Assembly (NCBI RefSeq): GCF_019805165.1
Contig: NZ_RWIJ01000007.1
Coordinates: forward strand, 1-64,000
Source of the DNA: Azospirillum sp. 412522
Lineage (GTDB): Bacteria; Pseudomonadota; Alphaproteobacteria; Azospirillales; Azospirillaceae
Reading direction: 5' to 3'
Length of the DNA stretch: 64,000 nt
Part shown: positions 27,949-36,217 of the stretch, piece by piece
Position numbering within the stretch: the first letter of the stretch is position 1
Layout of the letters: each line of letters begins with the position of its first letter
Translations under genes and position numbers: made by a program
The notes under the pieces: generated by a model
Seen by the model: only the letters and a program-made list of their open reading frames with translations
Databases searched by the model: none
Told to the model about the DNA's origin: nothing

Positions 27949-28856
27949 TGCCGGCGCTGTCTGTTTTTACCAGTGACGAGGCCCGGGAGAGCGCCCAGAA
28001 GGCCGTACACGTGATCTATGTCGAGGGCAAGGACGACGTAGAATTCCTGAATTTTCTATACACGGATCGAGTCAGGGACATCGAGTTCAAATGGTCCGAA
28101 GAGCCCTGTAGCGACCCCGCCATTCCAACGAACGGCGGCTGCGAAGGGGTCATTGCCCGGGTGCGGGCCGAACGCATGTCGCGCGACGGCACAAAGACGG
28201 TCAACACCCGCGTTTACGGCATCGTTGATCGGGACATTTACAAGAAGCGGTGCAACTGGCCGGCCTTCCTGGAGCCCGACAACAACAACTTCCCCGCCGC
28301 CATCGATGACGGCATGGTGGTGGTTTTGCGGCGCTGGGAAATCGAAAATTACTTTGCTGATCCCAGCGTCCTGCGCTACACGGCGTCCCGAATGGCCCAA
28401 CTACCGGAACAGCGCTCCATCGGCGAGGAGGCCATCGCGGATATCCTCATCAACCTGTGTGAACGCCTGATCGTCATCAGCGCGGCTTCCATCGTGTTAC
28501 AGCAGCATGGCCGCAAGGATCTTGCTCCCGGTTGGGGGAGCCCACTGGCTGGCTCAGTCGGTGATTTGGAGAGGTCGGTCACAGACCATCTTTCCCAAAA
28601 CCACCCTGTTCCCGGCATCTTGACCGATTTCCATGTGCGACTGGCCGAAGTGCGGCGTTTTGATTGCGGTGGGGCCGACAAGCAGGCTCGCCTGAGTCAC
28701 CTGCTGCGCATCGTGGATGGCAAGCGCCTGTTTGCCCATCTCGAAACCACGCTGCACTTCCCTCGGCAAATCTGCCGGTTGGCGGCGAGCGATTGCCGGG
28801 AGCGCCAAGCCGACACCGAGGATCTGGCTGATTTCATCCGTCGCCTGATCAACTGA
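27948..28856 (+). CDS. DUF4435/TOPRIM protein resembling PARIS AriB
   Basis: A 302-residue protein with a TOPRIM-like core: VIYVEGKDDVEFL places a glutamate at residue 26, the position of the catalytic glutamate reported for AriB as I recall it. The acidic pair follows in YGIVDRDIYKK (residues about 90-100), and RRWEIENYF (about 127-135) is typical of DUF4435. The C-terminal half is helical and unassigned. AriB in PARIS is a tRNA-cleaving toxin released when AriA senses an anti-restriction protein. The start overlaps the ATPase stop (TAATG). Function here is an inference from the pairing and motifs. Confidence 0.75.
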   Translation: MPALSVFTSDEARESAQKAVHVIYVEGKDDVEFLNFLYTDRVRDIEFKWSEEPCSDPAIPTNGGCEGVIARVRAERMSRDGTKTVNTRVYGIVDRDIYKKRCNWPAFLEPDNNNFPAAIDDGMVVVLRRWEIENYFADPSVLRYTASRMAQLPEQRSIGEEAIADILINLCERLIVISAASIVLQQHGRKDLAPGWGSPLAGSVGDLERSVTDHLSQNHPVPGILTDFHVRLAEVRRFDCGGADKQARLSHLLRIVDGKRLFAHLETTLHFPRQICRLAASDCRERQADTEDLADFIRRLIN

Positions 28857-29195
28857 GTGGCATTGCCGTGACTCAGCGGCGTGTGGACGCTTTTTGCTTG
28901 GCGGTTCGTGATTGCTGCCGCGAGAGACTCGTGTTGACTTTGATCGCAATGCACGCAGGACGGCGGCAACCCCCATTCGCTGGTGCGCAGTGTCTGGTGG
29001 TGAGGCGGGCATAGATGTCCAGTGCGTCGACTCGAGATTGACCGGCGGGGTTACGAGCGCGCGCCCCAAAATCCGCCACGTATCAGGCGCATTTGGCCTT
29101 CCTGCGGGGAGTGTACGAGCCGGTTTCTAAGCAAAGCCTTAATCTCTGGGAGTTGCAAAGAGTAACAATCGAGTTTACCGGCTCTACCCGCAGCT
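28857..29195. other. Gap between convergent defence genes
   Basis: About 340 bp between the DUF4435 gene and the convergent CHAT gene. No gene, tRNA or clear terminator is seen. Short open frames on both strands have no family resemblance. Confidence 0.4.
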
Positions 29196-32100
29196 TTACC
29201 GAACTTGCCGCCGAACGAGAGGGTCGCCATAGACGTGCAGGGCGTGGCGGATGTCGGCGAAGCCACCGACCTTTTCGTTCGCGTAGCTGTTGGCGTCAAT
29301 GATCGGAAAGTCCAGGTTCCAGGCTTCCAAAAAGGACGGCAGCCAATGCAGAGGTACATCCCCACGCAGTGGCCAGGGTGATCCAATAACGGCGGAACAG
29401 CCGCGGTCCAGAAGCATTCGGGCAAGTCCTAGGTTCGCCTGAGCCCCAGGTTCCATGTCAAGTCGCGTGGAGTTGCAGACGAAGAGAATGGCGACCTTAG
29501 CCCCGGCCAAGCCGCGGGCGAGCCGCTCACTGGCCATAACCTCATCTGCCTCGTCCGCCACGCTCCGGAAGAAGCGCCCCTCCAGAGTTGCTAGGCCGCC
29601 GTGCGCCGCGACGATCGCCAACTCAGCCCCCTGAAGCGCGGCCGGCATGGAAGACTCCTCGGTCAAGGCAATTTCGGCGGCAGCTAGGATCGGCGCGAGG
29701 TCATTAGCAACGCGCGGCAGAAGGCTTCCTTCAGGAGCGTTTGCCGTCGGAATCCAGCAATGTGAAGGCCCACGCGGACGAGCGCGGCGCGCCTCTGCTT
29801 CCGACAGCCAGTGCAGCGACGGCGCAGCCGCCATGGCCCGATGCTCGCCGGCGAAAACGCCATCGACCGGAAGAAGGTTTACGGGGAAGTCCGCCAGAGC
29901 CGCATCGGGAATGATCACAACGCGTTGCGGCGGCAGCGCGGTCACTCCGAGCCCACGCACACTGTCGTCGAAGGCGCGGGCCAACTGGAACGCGTCGGGC
30001 AAGCGCCCATCCACATCGCGTTCAGAGAGCCGCGCATAGCGTGCCGGAAACTCACGCCGCCACTCCACCAGCCGTTCTTTTGAAAAGATGTCTAATGGCT
30101 CACGCAAGGGAGGCAGGACTTCGCCGCCCACGACCTCAACACGCACAAGCCCTCCGCCTTCGTTCAATCCCAGTAGCGCCACGTTCAGGCCTGTCAGCGA
30201 GATCGCCTTGGCTGTTTCAAGAACCTGCCCGGGGGACGGCAATTCTGCAGGCGTCTCAAACCCAAACTCATCTCGGCGCAGCAGGCCGTGGTCGGCGAGG
30301 AGTTCGATCGCAAACGTGGCTCCGGCGAGTTCGATGGCCTCGCCCGCAAGGTACCGACGCGAAAGTATCACCAGCTCACGGATGTCCTTAGCAAGATTGT
30401 GGCCATACCGAGCACCTTCGATCTTAGTGGCGACGGCAGAAAGGTCGTCGATGGTCGGCACCCTGGCGAATCTTTCTAGGTGCTGGGCCGCCGCCGGCGC
30501 CAAGCGCTTCAGCAGGGCTTGAGCAATCGTGTCGGCATCGGTCGGCACATCTGCAGCGCGGGCACGGGCGAGCCGAAGTGCCTCGATCAGAACGGCGGCA
30601 ATGGGGGCAGCGTCGTCCTCCGCCTCCAGAACCGAACGCGCGGTAGTGACCGCGTTAGCCAGAATGGCTTCCAGGACACCCACGTCGGTCGCCATCGCCT
30701 GAAGGAACTGTCGTTGATCAATCTGCAGCTTTAGCGTTTCCAGCCGGGACCCATAAACGGACTGAAGGCCAAGTCGCCTAAGCGTCTCCGAAGCCCGCTC
30801 AATAATACGACGCGCTGCGGTGTACTCGCCGACGTCCCGCAAAAGCCGAATGACGTCGAGCGCTTCGTACCATGCCATAGTTGGCGTGATGGCCGCCTCG
30901 CAAAAGAGAGCGGCGGCGACGGCCAATGCTGCTTCCTGGGGGTCGCCGGTCAGCCGATGGACTTCGGCATAGGCAAACCATGCCGCTCGTCTCCGGGCTG
31001 GGTCGTCGCCAGCGATCTCCAGCACCATTTCGATCACGTCGCGCGCTTTCTGTCGACGATCAGCGCGCGCAAGGCAACTAGCCGCGAGCTTGAGCCCGTC
31101 AATGTCGAGATTTCGATCTGGACCGTCCAGGTGAGGGGCGAAGCCAACAATTACCCCGACGAATTGGAGAAAATTCTGCTCACCGTCCGGCTCATGGATT
31201 TTCCCAGTTAGCTCGTCGATTGAGGAAATCAGTTTCCACAACGTTCCAGCGTGAAAATCTGGAGGCACAAGGTGCGCTGGACAATGCGAGCGTCCCACTA
31301 CGATCATCCCTGCCACGGCCAACCATGCCTCCATAGCTTCCCCAAAGGAGCTCAGCTCCTTCTCTGTAGGAACGCGGCGCACCGGCTCGGCTTCGCTCAG
31401 GTCAGGCTGCTGGTCGACACGGCCGAGGAGCATTCTGCGGAGCGCAAAGCGCCCTAATAGACCGCTTTCCTCAGTTGAGAGAAGATTGCCCAGGATTGCC
31501 CGAGTCGTTTTGTCGGACGGTGCTCGAGCGAGACGAGCGACGACGCACTGAGTAGTCCTTGTGAACGCGTGGACGACATCTGCGGGCGGTAAGCCTCGAT
31601 CATTGAGCAGCAAGGTTCGAGCGGCCGACACGAGCAATCGGGCATCTGCAGCCGATGGCGGTTGGCCGTCGTTCGTCAACACCAGTTCCACAGAATCAAG
31701 CCAACGGCCACGGCGCTGCGCGTCGATGACACACAAGCGCTGCGTCTCATGGGTGAACCCTGGCGCCGAGCTGGCTGTTTGGGCGAGCACCGCCTTATAG
31801 TCCGGGTGAGGGACGTCGAGCTGACCGGCGAGGTCAATGTAAAGCTTCGCTTCAGCGTCCCGCCCCTGAGCATAGTCAAGGAGCACGGCGGCGTCACGGA
31901 GATCACCTTTCAGCCATGCAGCCATGCCCCGATGCTTGAGCAAAACCGGTGAGCATGGAAACAGTGCCTCCAGCCGACCGGAGGCAGCGGCAACCAGGGC
32001 TTCGTCATCAATCTCATCGGTAAGCTCAAGGATGCGCTCAAGTTCCTCTACCATCGAGGCGCATTGCAAAGCCTCTCCGAGAAACTCGGAAGCTAGGCTG

Positions 32101-32987
32101 AAGTGGGGCGCCGCCAGGGCAATGCGCGCAAATTGCAGGCACGTCGCCGCACTGCGATGCTTCCTTGAGGTGCGAACAGCCTGCATCAACTCGATCGCTT
32201 GAGCAGGTATCCCGGCCCTGAGAAAAACGTCCGCTTTGATCGCCAAACGCATTTCGTCGCCTAAGGGAAGGCTTTCGACGATCGCCAAAGCCTCTCCAAT
32301 CCGTCCCTCAGCAACCAAGGCATCGACATGCTCTGCTTGGTTCACCAGACCGGCTCCATCATGATTGGCAAGCCGTCCACTGATCATGCCACAGTCGTCG
32401 TCCGCCGCCGTCAGCAAGGCGGCAGATTCTGGCTCATCAGGTGGGAGCCGTCCCGCGTCCAGCAGCACATAGCCGTCACTTGCGCGCGCGGCATCACAAG
32501 CAAGTTTTGCGAGATGGGCAAGATTTGCGCACCAAGTCAGCTCAGGCTTTTCTCCGCGCGCACTTCCGCGGTAGCGGGCGGCATCTGGAATGATAACGGC
32601 GACCTGTTTGGCCTCGGCCGACGGCAAGCACACAACCAGATCGTCGATATGCAGCGAGCGTGCACCTCGCACCTGCACTCGGCTCGCTACGAACTTCAAC
32701 ACCTGATCAGGATCCTCCACCGTGGTGCGCGCGCAAATGGCCGTGACCACAGCAGCGCGAACCTGCTCTTCGGTGGGACCGTCCGGCGGCGTGACAACCA
32801 GGAGATTGCGATAGACTCGCGTATCACCGTTAGAAGCAAAGAGAAGAAAGGCGCTAGATTCGCCGACGCGCCCCCACGCTCCCGAACCGACACACCAGAT
32901 GTCTCCGCCTCTGGGCACGGGCGGATTTGTGTGAAAAGCGGCTTCCGGTGTAAATTCCGGGCCTTCAGCGGGGGCAGGATTGAACAT
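29196..32987 (-). CDS. Large CHAT-domain protein (caspase-like protease)
   Basis: A 1263-residue protein. The last 300 residues form a CHAT (caspase HetF-associated with TPR) domain: LHWLSEAEARRARPRG, SLLPRVANDLAPILAAAEIA, the catalytic histidine in IVAAHGGLATLEG (about residue 1129) and the catalytic cysteine in AILFVCNSTRLD (about residue 1171), then GCSAVIGSPWPL and the final HVYGDPLV. The long middle (about 200-900) is alpha-helical with many paired-helix segments such as EALAIVESLPLGDEM and GIPAQAIELMQAV, probably degenerate TPRs. No membrane segment. The start at MFNPAPAEG is favoured; an upstream in-frame ATG at 33086 exists. Its activator is unknown, and with defence genes beside it a suicide-protease role is plausible. 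Confidence 0.85.
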   Translation of the reverse strand: MFNPAPAEGPEFTPEAAFHTNPPVPRGGDIWCVGSGAWGRVGESSAFLLFASNGDTRVYRNLLVVTPPDGPTEEQVRAAVVTAICARTTVEDPDQVLKFVASRVQVRGARSLHIDDLVVCLPSAEAKQVAVIIPDAARYRGSARGEKPELTWCANLAHLAKLACDAARASDGYVLLDAGRLPPDEPESAALLTAADDDCGMISGRLANHDGAGLVNQAEHVDALVAEGRIGEALAIVESLPLGDEMRLAIKADVFLRAGIPAQAIELMQAVRTSRKHRSAATCLQFARIALAAPHFSLASEFLGEALQCASMVEELERILELTDEIDDEALVAAASGRLEALFPCSPVLLKHRGMAAWLKGDLRDAAVLLDYAQGRDAEAKLYIDLAGQLDVPHPDYKAVLAQTASSAPGFTHETQRLCVIDAQRRGRWLDSVELVLTNDGQPPSAADARLLVSAARTLLLNDRGLPPADVVHAFTRTTQCVVARLARAPSDKTTRAILGNLLSTEESGLLGRFALRRMLLGRVDQQPDLSEAEPVRRVPTEKELSSFGEAMEAWLAVAGMIVVGRSHCPAHLVPPDFHAGTLWKLISSIDELTGKIHEPDGEQNFLQFVGVIVGFAPHLDGPDRNLDIDGLKLAASCLARADRRQKARDVIEMVLEIAGDDPARRRAAWFAYAEVHRLTGDPQEAALAVAAALFCEAAITPTMAWYEALDVIRLLRDVGEYTAARRIIERASETLRRLGLQSVYGSRLETLKLQIDQRQFLQAMATDVGVLEAILANAVTTARSVLEAEDDAAPIAAVLIEALRLARARAADVPTDADTIAQALLKRLAPAAAQHLERFARVPTIDDLSAVATKIEGARYGHNLAKDIRELVILSRRYLAGEAIELAGATFAIELLADHGLLRRDEFGFETPAELPSPGQVLETAKAISLTGLNVALLGLNEGGGLVRVEVVGGEVLPPLREPLDIFSKERLVEWRREFPARYARLSERDVDGRLPDAFQLARAFDDSVRGLGVTALPPQRVVIIPDAALADFPVNLLPVDGVFAGEHRAMAAAPSLHWLSEAEARRARPRGPSHCWIPTANAPEGSLLPRVANDLAPILAAAEIALTEESSMPAALQGAELAIVAAHGGLATLEGRFFRSVADEADEVMASERLARGLAGAKVAILFVCNSTRLDMEPGAQANLGLARMLLDRGCSAVIGSPWPLRGDVPLHWLPSFLEAWNLDFPIIDANSYANEKVGGFADIRHALHVYGDPLVRRQVR

Positions 32988-33347
32988 TGCAGTTATTAGT
33001 CTTATTGATAGGGTTGGGCTAACTCGATCGCTATTACTATTTGCTGTGATGGACCGACTAGCATACTCGGACAAGGGCGGAAGCAACGCTACCCTCGGCG
33101 CAAGTCAGACGGTGAGTACAGTTGCATAAGTCTCTGCAGAACGCCACGAAGAAGCTTCGCTGAGAGTTCGATAGGTGTAAGCGGCGCCTGACGACTCGTC
33201 CGAGCCATGTTCGAGTTCATGAAGCACCCCTCCAACTGGAGACCGGCGGAGAAGGATCATGCCAAGTGGAGGCGTGGAAGGCTGAACGAGCGTTAGGCGC
33301 GGACTACCAAGTGTCAACACCGCCACACCTAGCCCTACACGCCCAAG

Positions 33348-33593
33348 ACCAGCAGCATGGTAGAGCGCTTCGCCGCGCATGGGTCCACAGCACGCCGCCA
33401 GCACGACCCGATTGCCGGCAGCCAGCCGTTCGAACCCGGCGTAGCCGTCCACTTGCAGCACCCCGCAGAACTCCCGCAGGTGGGCTGCTGGACGTTCGCC
33501 TTTGCGAACGTTTGTGTAGGCGTAAATCACCGCTGGCATGTCCAGCCCCCGCCAGGGCCGATCATCGCGTTGTCTCTTGCAGAAACGCCACAC
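33348..33593 (-). pseudogene. IS66-family transposase remnant
   Basis: MPAVIYAYTNVRKGERPAAH, then LREFCGVLQVDGYAGFERLA and AGNRVVLAAC match the catalytic region of IS66 TnpC transposases. After the AAC codons a one-base insertion shifts the frame (in the other frame the expected WxHxRR pattern appears), and the rest of the gene is lost. The frame stays open to 33105 without further similarity. Confidence 0.85.
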
Positions 33594-33918
33594 GCTTGTG
33601 GCCGGTGGGGTTCCAGAAGCGCTACCTCGGCGACCGCTATAGCCGCCGCTTTCAATCGACGAACAACCTCTTGCCGGCTACGTGATGCTGACGCATCATC
33701 AGCGACAGGATGATGGTTCGGTAATCGTTGCCGCCGTCAAGCCGAACCCGAACGTATACATGCCAGATAAGCCGAAGAAGACCGGCAACTAGGAAGCACG
33801 CCCAGGCCGAAGCCGCTCCCACTGAAAGTCCTACTTGACGCTAACACTGACACTTCTACCCAGTCGCAACACGGTGGCGCCGAATTTCACAGCAGAATCA
33901 GTGACTTCCTTCGTCGGC
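33594..33918. other. Unassigned stretch next to the IS66 scar
   Basis: About 325 bp. A plus-strand frame from 33687 to 33793 (MLTHHQRQDD to MPDKPKKTGN) could be the tail of a lost gene but is not recognised. The rest shows no structure. Confidence 0.3.
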
Positions 33919-34356
33919 TCAAGACGTCGGCGGCGCCGAATCGCCCCTTGATACAATTCCTGGATCCGCCGCTTCACGGGTCGGTTGTGGCCCAATGACG
34001 ATCTCCGGGTGCACGTTCTGGTCGGTAATTCCTGCGACCAACTCGTCCAAGCTGTACTCTCGGGTCTTCTTATCCATTCTTTTCACCTCGCTCAGCAATG
34101 AAGCTCGCTCGTGCGCTGTCAGCATCTCGAGAAGCGTCGCCTCGGCCGCGGCTTGCGCTGCCCTTTTCGATTCGGCGCACCCGGACTGCAATCCAGGGCG
34201 GTCCGGCACGTCAGCCCTCCAGACCCAGCCCGCACCACCGTCTAGCGGCGCCACGAAGAGGAACCATCCTTCCTGCATCTCCGGCCGGCTGCAGGAGACA
34301 ATGTAGCCCGCCTTCGCGTGCCGAAGTGTCTCCCACTGCAGAATAAGGTCTGTCAC
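33919..34356 (-). CDS. Unknown protein with MazE-like C-terminal tail
   Basis: A 145-residue protein. Residues about 10-90 form a compact domain with GYIVSCSRPE, GWFLFVAPLDGGAGWVWRAD and a helix AAQAAAEATLLEMLTAHERA; the neighbouring upstream gene encodes a related domain. The last 40 residues (YSLDELVAGITDQNVHPEIV, then GPQPTREA) closely follow the toxin-binding tail of MazE/PemI antitoxins (YTLDELLAGIT...GPPVGKE). No MazF toxin gene is adjacent. The GTG start overlaps the upstream stop (GTGA) and has GGGAGGGG ahead of it. Confidence 0.6.
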   Translation of the reverse strand: MTDLILQWETLRHAKAGYIVSCSRPEMQEGWFLFVAPLDGGAGWVWRADVPDRPGLQSGCAESKRAAQAAAEATLLEMLTAHERASLLSEVKRMDKKTREYSLDELVAGITDQNVHPEIVIGPQPTREAADPGIVSRGDSAPPTS

Positions 34357-34661
34357 TGCCGCCCCTCCCCTGTGCTTCCCCTGGCGAGCGCGAGCGCCGC
34401 CGCGGTGTGCGATGTCAGGCCTCCCTGCTCCACCATCACAGCCTCGGCCGCCTGCTGTGCTTCCCCGCACTTTTGGAAGCCCCGCTGGCTCTGAATCATC
34501 GCGCCGCGAAAGCCGTCCGTGCGTTCGACGTTGTGGACCAGATAGTACCAGCCGCCGCGCTTACGCTCCACCAGCGCCAGCCACGCCCCTGCGTCGAGCA
34601 CAGAGATGCCGGAGACGGCATCGACCTTCCAGTGCGTGCTGTCACCCTCATCCCCGCTCAT
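34353..34661 (-). CDS. Unknown small protein, paralogue of its downstream neighbour
   Basis: A 102-residue protein that shares with the next gene a domain of about 75 residues: an aromatic pair in GGWYYLVHNVER against GWFLFVAP, and a helix KCGEAQQAAEAVMVEQ against CAESKRAAQAAAEATL. It lacks the MazE-like tail. The start at MSGDEGD follows AGGGGGGC; the same frame is open to 34838 and would add 59 residues, which do not resemble the neighbour. Function unknown. Confidence 0.5.
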   Translation of the reverse strand: MSGDEGDSTHWKVDAVSGISVLDAGAWLALVERKRGGWYYLVHNVERTDGFRGAMIQSQRGFQKCGEAQQAAEAVMVEQGGLTSHTAAALALARGSTGEGRQ

Positions 34662-34941
34662 TGTGCCCCCCTGTGAGATGCGCCTCTCCTCCAACGCCAG
34701 AGCGGCCAACTCGTAAGCCGACGGCTCGCTGTATGTCACCACCAGGACTGCAGTCCCTGCGTCTGTCAACGCCTCCGCTACCGAGTCCGTCCGGTTCCCG
34801 CAGAGGTTACGGCGACCGGACGGCGTTGGCACACTCATGCTCTAGTGGTAGCACCCATCCGCGTCCGCGAACCGCACCGCCGCACGCACCGCGCCGCGCC
34901 GACCCCCAACATCCAGGCATCGGACAGACGCAGCCACCGCA

Positions 34942-35343
34942 TCAGCGCGCTCTCCCCGGGCCGTAGTGCCGGGCCACATCGCGCAGCGCTGCGACCTGCT
35001 GGTGAGCGGTCAGCCTGCGGTAGCCCTCGCATTCTAGAAGCAACTCAACAGCGACAGCGGGGGCGGTCTGGAATCGGCCGGCGCGGATACGCCTCAGGAA
35101 GGAATTGGACGTCTTCCGCGTCCACGCATTGTACCACTTCCGCCCCCAGGCTTGCCGCCACCTCGGGCCTCGTTCCGCCAGGGTGCGATACCGCCCGAGT
35201 GCGTAGAACGCCAGATATCCCGGGCCTTTCCGGAGAACCGGCGGCGACCAGCGCGGCGCGCGGAACCTCCCGTAGGGCCCCGCGATGTACCGCCCGGGGA
35301 AGATCCGCCGCTTGAGCCGCCAGAGGCGTCTGCGTCTGCTCAT
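34942..35343 (-). CDS. Unknown basic protein, tandem paralogue A
   Basis: A 133-residue, arginine-rich protein of no known family. Its stretch LTAHQQVAALRDVARHYGPG and the preceding GRFQTAPAVAVELLLE are nearly repeated in the upstream gene at 35340-35780, and the N-terminal RRIFPGRYIAGPYG and central GPRW also correspond. The two genes overlap by 4 bp (ATGA), so they are co-translated tandem duplicates. Both are rich in Arg and Trp. Nothing indicates a membrane or enzyme; nucleic-acid binding is possible. Confidence 0.5.
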   Translation of the reverse strand: MSRRRRLWRLKRRIFPGRYIAGPYGRFRAPRWSPPVLRKGPGYLAFYALGRYRTLAERGPRWRQAWGRKWYNAWTRKTSNSFLRRIRAGRFQTAPAVAVELLLECEGYRRLTAHQQVAALRDVARHYGPGRAR

Positions 35344-35780
35344 CCGGACCGCCCCAGACCATAGCGCCGCACGACGTCCCGAAGCGCGGCGGCTTGCTCA
35401 TGGGCGGTCAGCTCGGCGTAGTCGTCCGACTCTCTCAGCAGTTCCGCCGCGATTGTCGGCGATGTCTGGTACCGGCCAGAGCGGAGGCTTTCGACGAGGC
35501 TGAACTCTGGTGGGATTCTGAAGAGAATACCTGCAATCAGCGGCCCCTGCCGTCGCCTGCGCATCAAGCCCCAGCCGCACGCCCACCTTGGGCCTTCACG
35601 CCGCAGGTCAGGGGTCGCCCGCCAACCCAGCGTGCTGTAGTGCGTCCACTGTCTGCTAGCCCACATGGACGGCGTCCGATGCCAGCGCCGGTGGATACTG
35701 TACTGCCCCTGCGGCCCAACGAAGACAGATGGTGGGAAGATCCGCCGGTGAATCTGCGCCCGTGATTTCTCACGCCTCAC
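35340..35780 (-). CDS. Unknown basic protein, tandem paralogue B
   Basis: A 146-residue paralogue of the downstream gene: RRIFPPSVFVGPQG, EGPRWACGWG, GRYQTSPTIAAELLRES and LTAHEQAAALRDVVRRYGLG. The conserved C-terminal 50 residues probably form a helical domain. The GTG start lies inside the end of the upstream small gene (overlap of 11 bp), placing three genes in one tight transcription unit. No known family is recognised. Confidence 0.5.
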   Translation of the reverse strand: MRREKSRAQIHRRIFPPSVFVGPQGQYSIHRRWHRTPSMWASRQWTHYSTLGWRATPDLRREGPRWACGWGLMRRRRQGPLIAGILFRIPPEFSLVESLRSGRYQTSPTIAAELLRESDDYAELTAHEQAAALRDVVRRYGLGRSG

Positions 35781-35985
35781 GCTGCGCCTCCATCGCCTTC
35801 GCCGACCGAAGCGCAGGCCGGAAGTAGTAGGCCTCCGCCGGCAGCATCACCTCGTCGACCGCCTCCTCGAGGTCGCACCCGGTGGCATGACTGTGCCCTT
35901 GCACCAGGGCCAGTCGGGCCTGCAGCCGGCGGCTCGCGCGCTCATGGTCCGCGATGAGCGATTCGTGGGTCCCCTGATCGTCCAT
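35770..35985 (-). CDS. Unknown small helical protein
   Basis: A 71-residue protein starting MDDQGTHESL with a probable long helix (LIADHERASRRLQARLALVQ) followed by CDLEEAVDEVMLPAEAYYF. GGGAGGG lies 8-10 nt upstream of the ATG. It overlaps the start of paralogue B, so it is the first gene of the small operon. A longer frame to 36165 crosses the divergent gene and is not supported. Confidence 0.45.
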   Translation of the reverse strand: MDDQGTHESLIADHERASRRLQARLALVQGHSHATGCDLEEAVDEVMLPAEAYYFRPALRSAKAMEAQREA

Positions 35986-36022
35986 CTCGTTCTGCCCTCC
36001 CGTTCGCTGTAGAGTGTACCGC

Positions 36023-36205
36023 ATGGCCCCACCCGACCAAATCCCCCTCAGATGGCTAGTGCGCGCCCAGGTCGCGTGCGCGTTGGCGCTCGCCTCGCTC
36101 GGTGTCTGCTGGTTCGCCATACGGTCCGACGGCATGCTGCTCTCGGCGATCGCCGTGGCCATCATGGCGGCGGCGTTGGCGGTCTATTTCCTGCCCCGGC
36201 GTTGA
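36023..36205 (+). CDS. Small two-helix membrane protein
   Basis: A 60-residue protein, MAPPDQIPLRW followed by two hydrophobic helices (VACALALASLGVCWFAI and MLLSAIAVAIMAAALAVYFL) separated by RSDG, ending in PRR. This is the topology of many small phage, plasmid or toxin membrane proteins. It is divergent from the small-protein operon, 37 bp away. A GTG start three codons upstream is the alternative. Function unknown. Confidence 0.5.
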   Translation: MAPPDQIPLRWLVRAQVACALALASLGVCWFAIRSDGMLLSAIAVAIMAAALAVYFLPRR

Positions 36206-36217
36206 TTGCCTCCTCCT

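Noticed and set aside
33105..33347. Rest of the frame after the IS66 match
   Set aside because: After the one-base shift no similarity remains; it is read out of frame.
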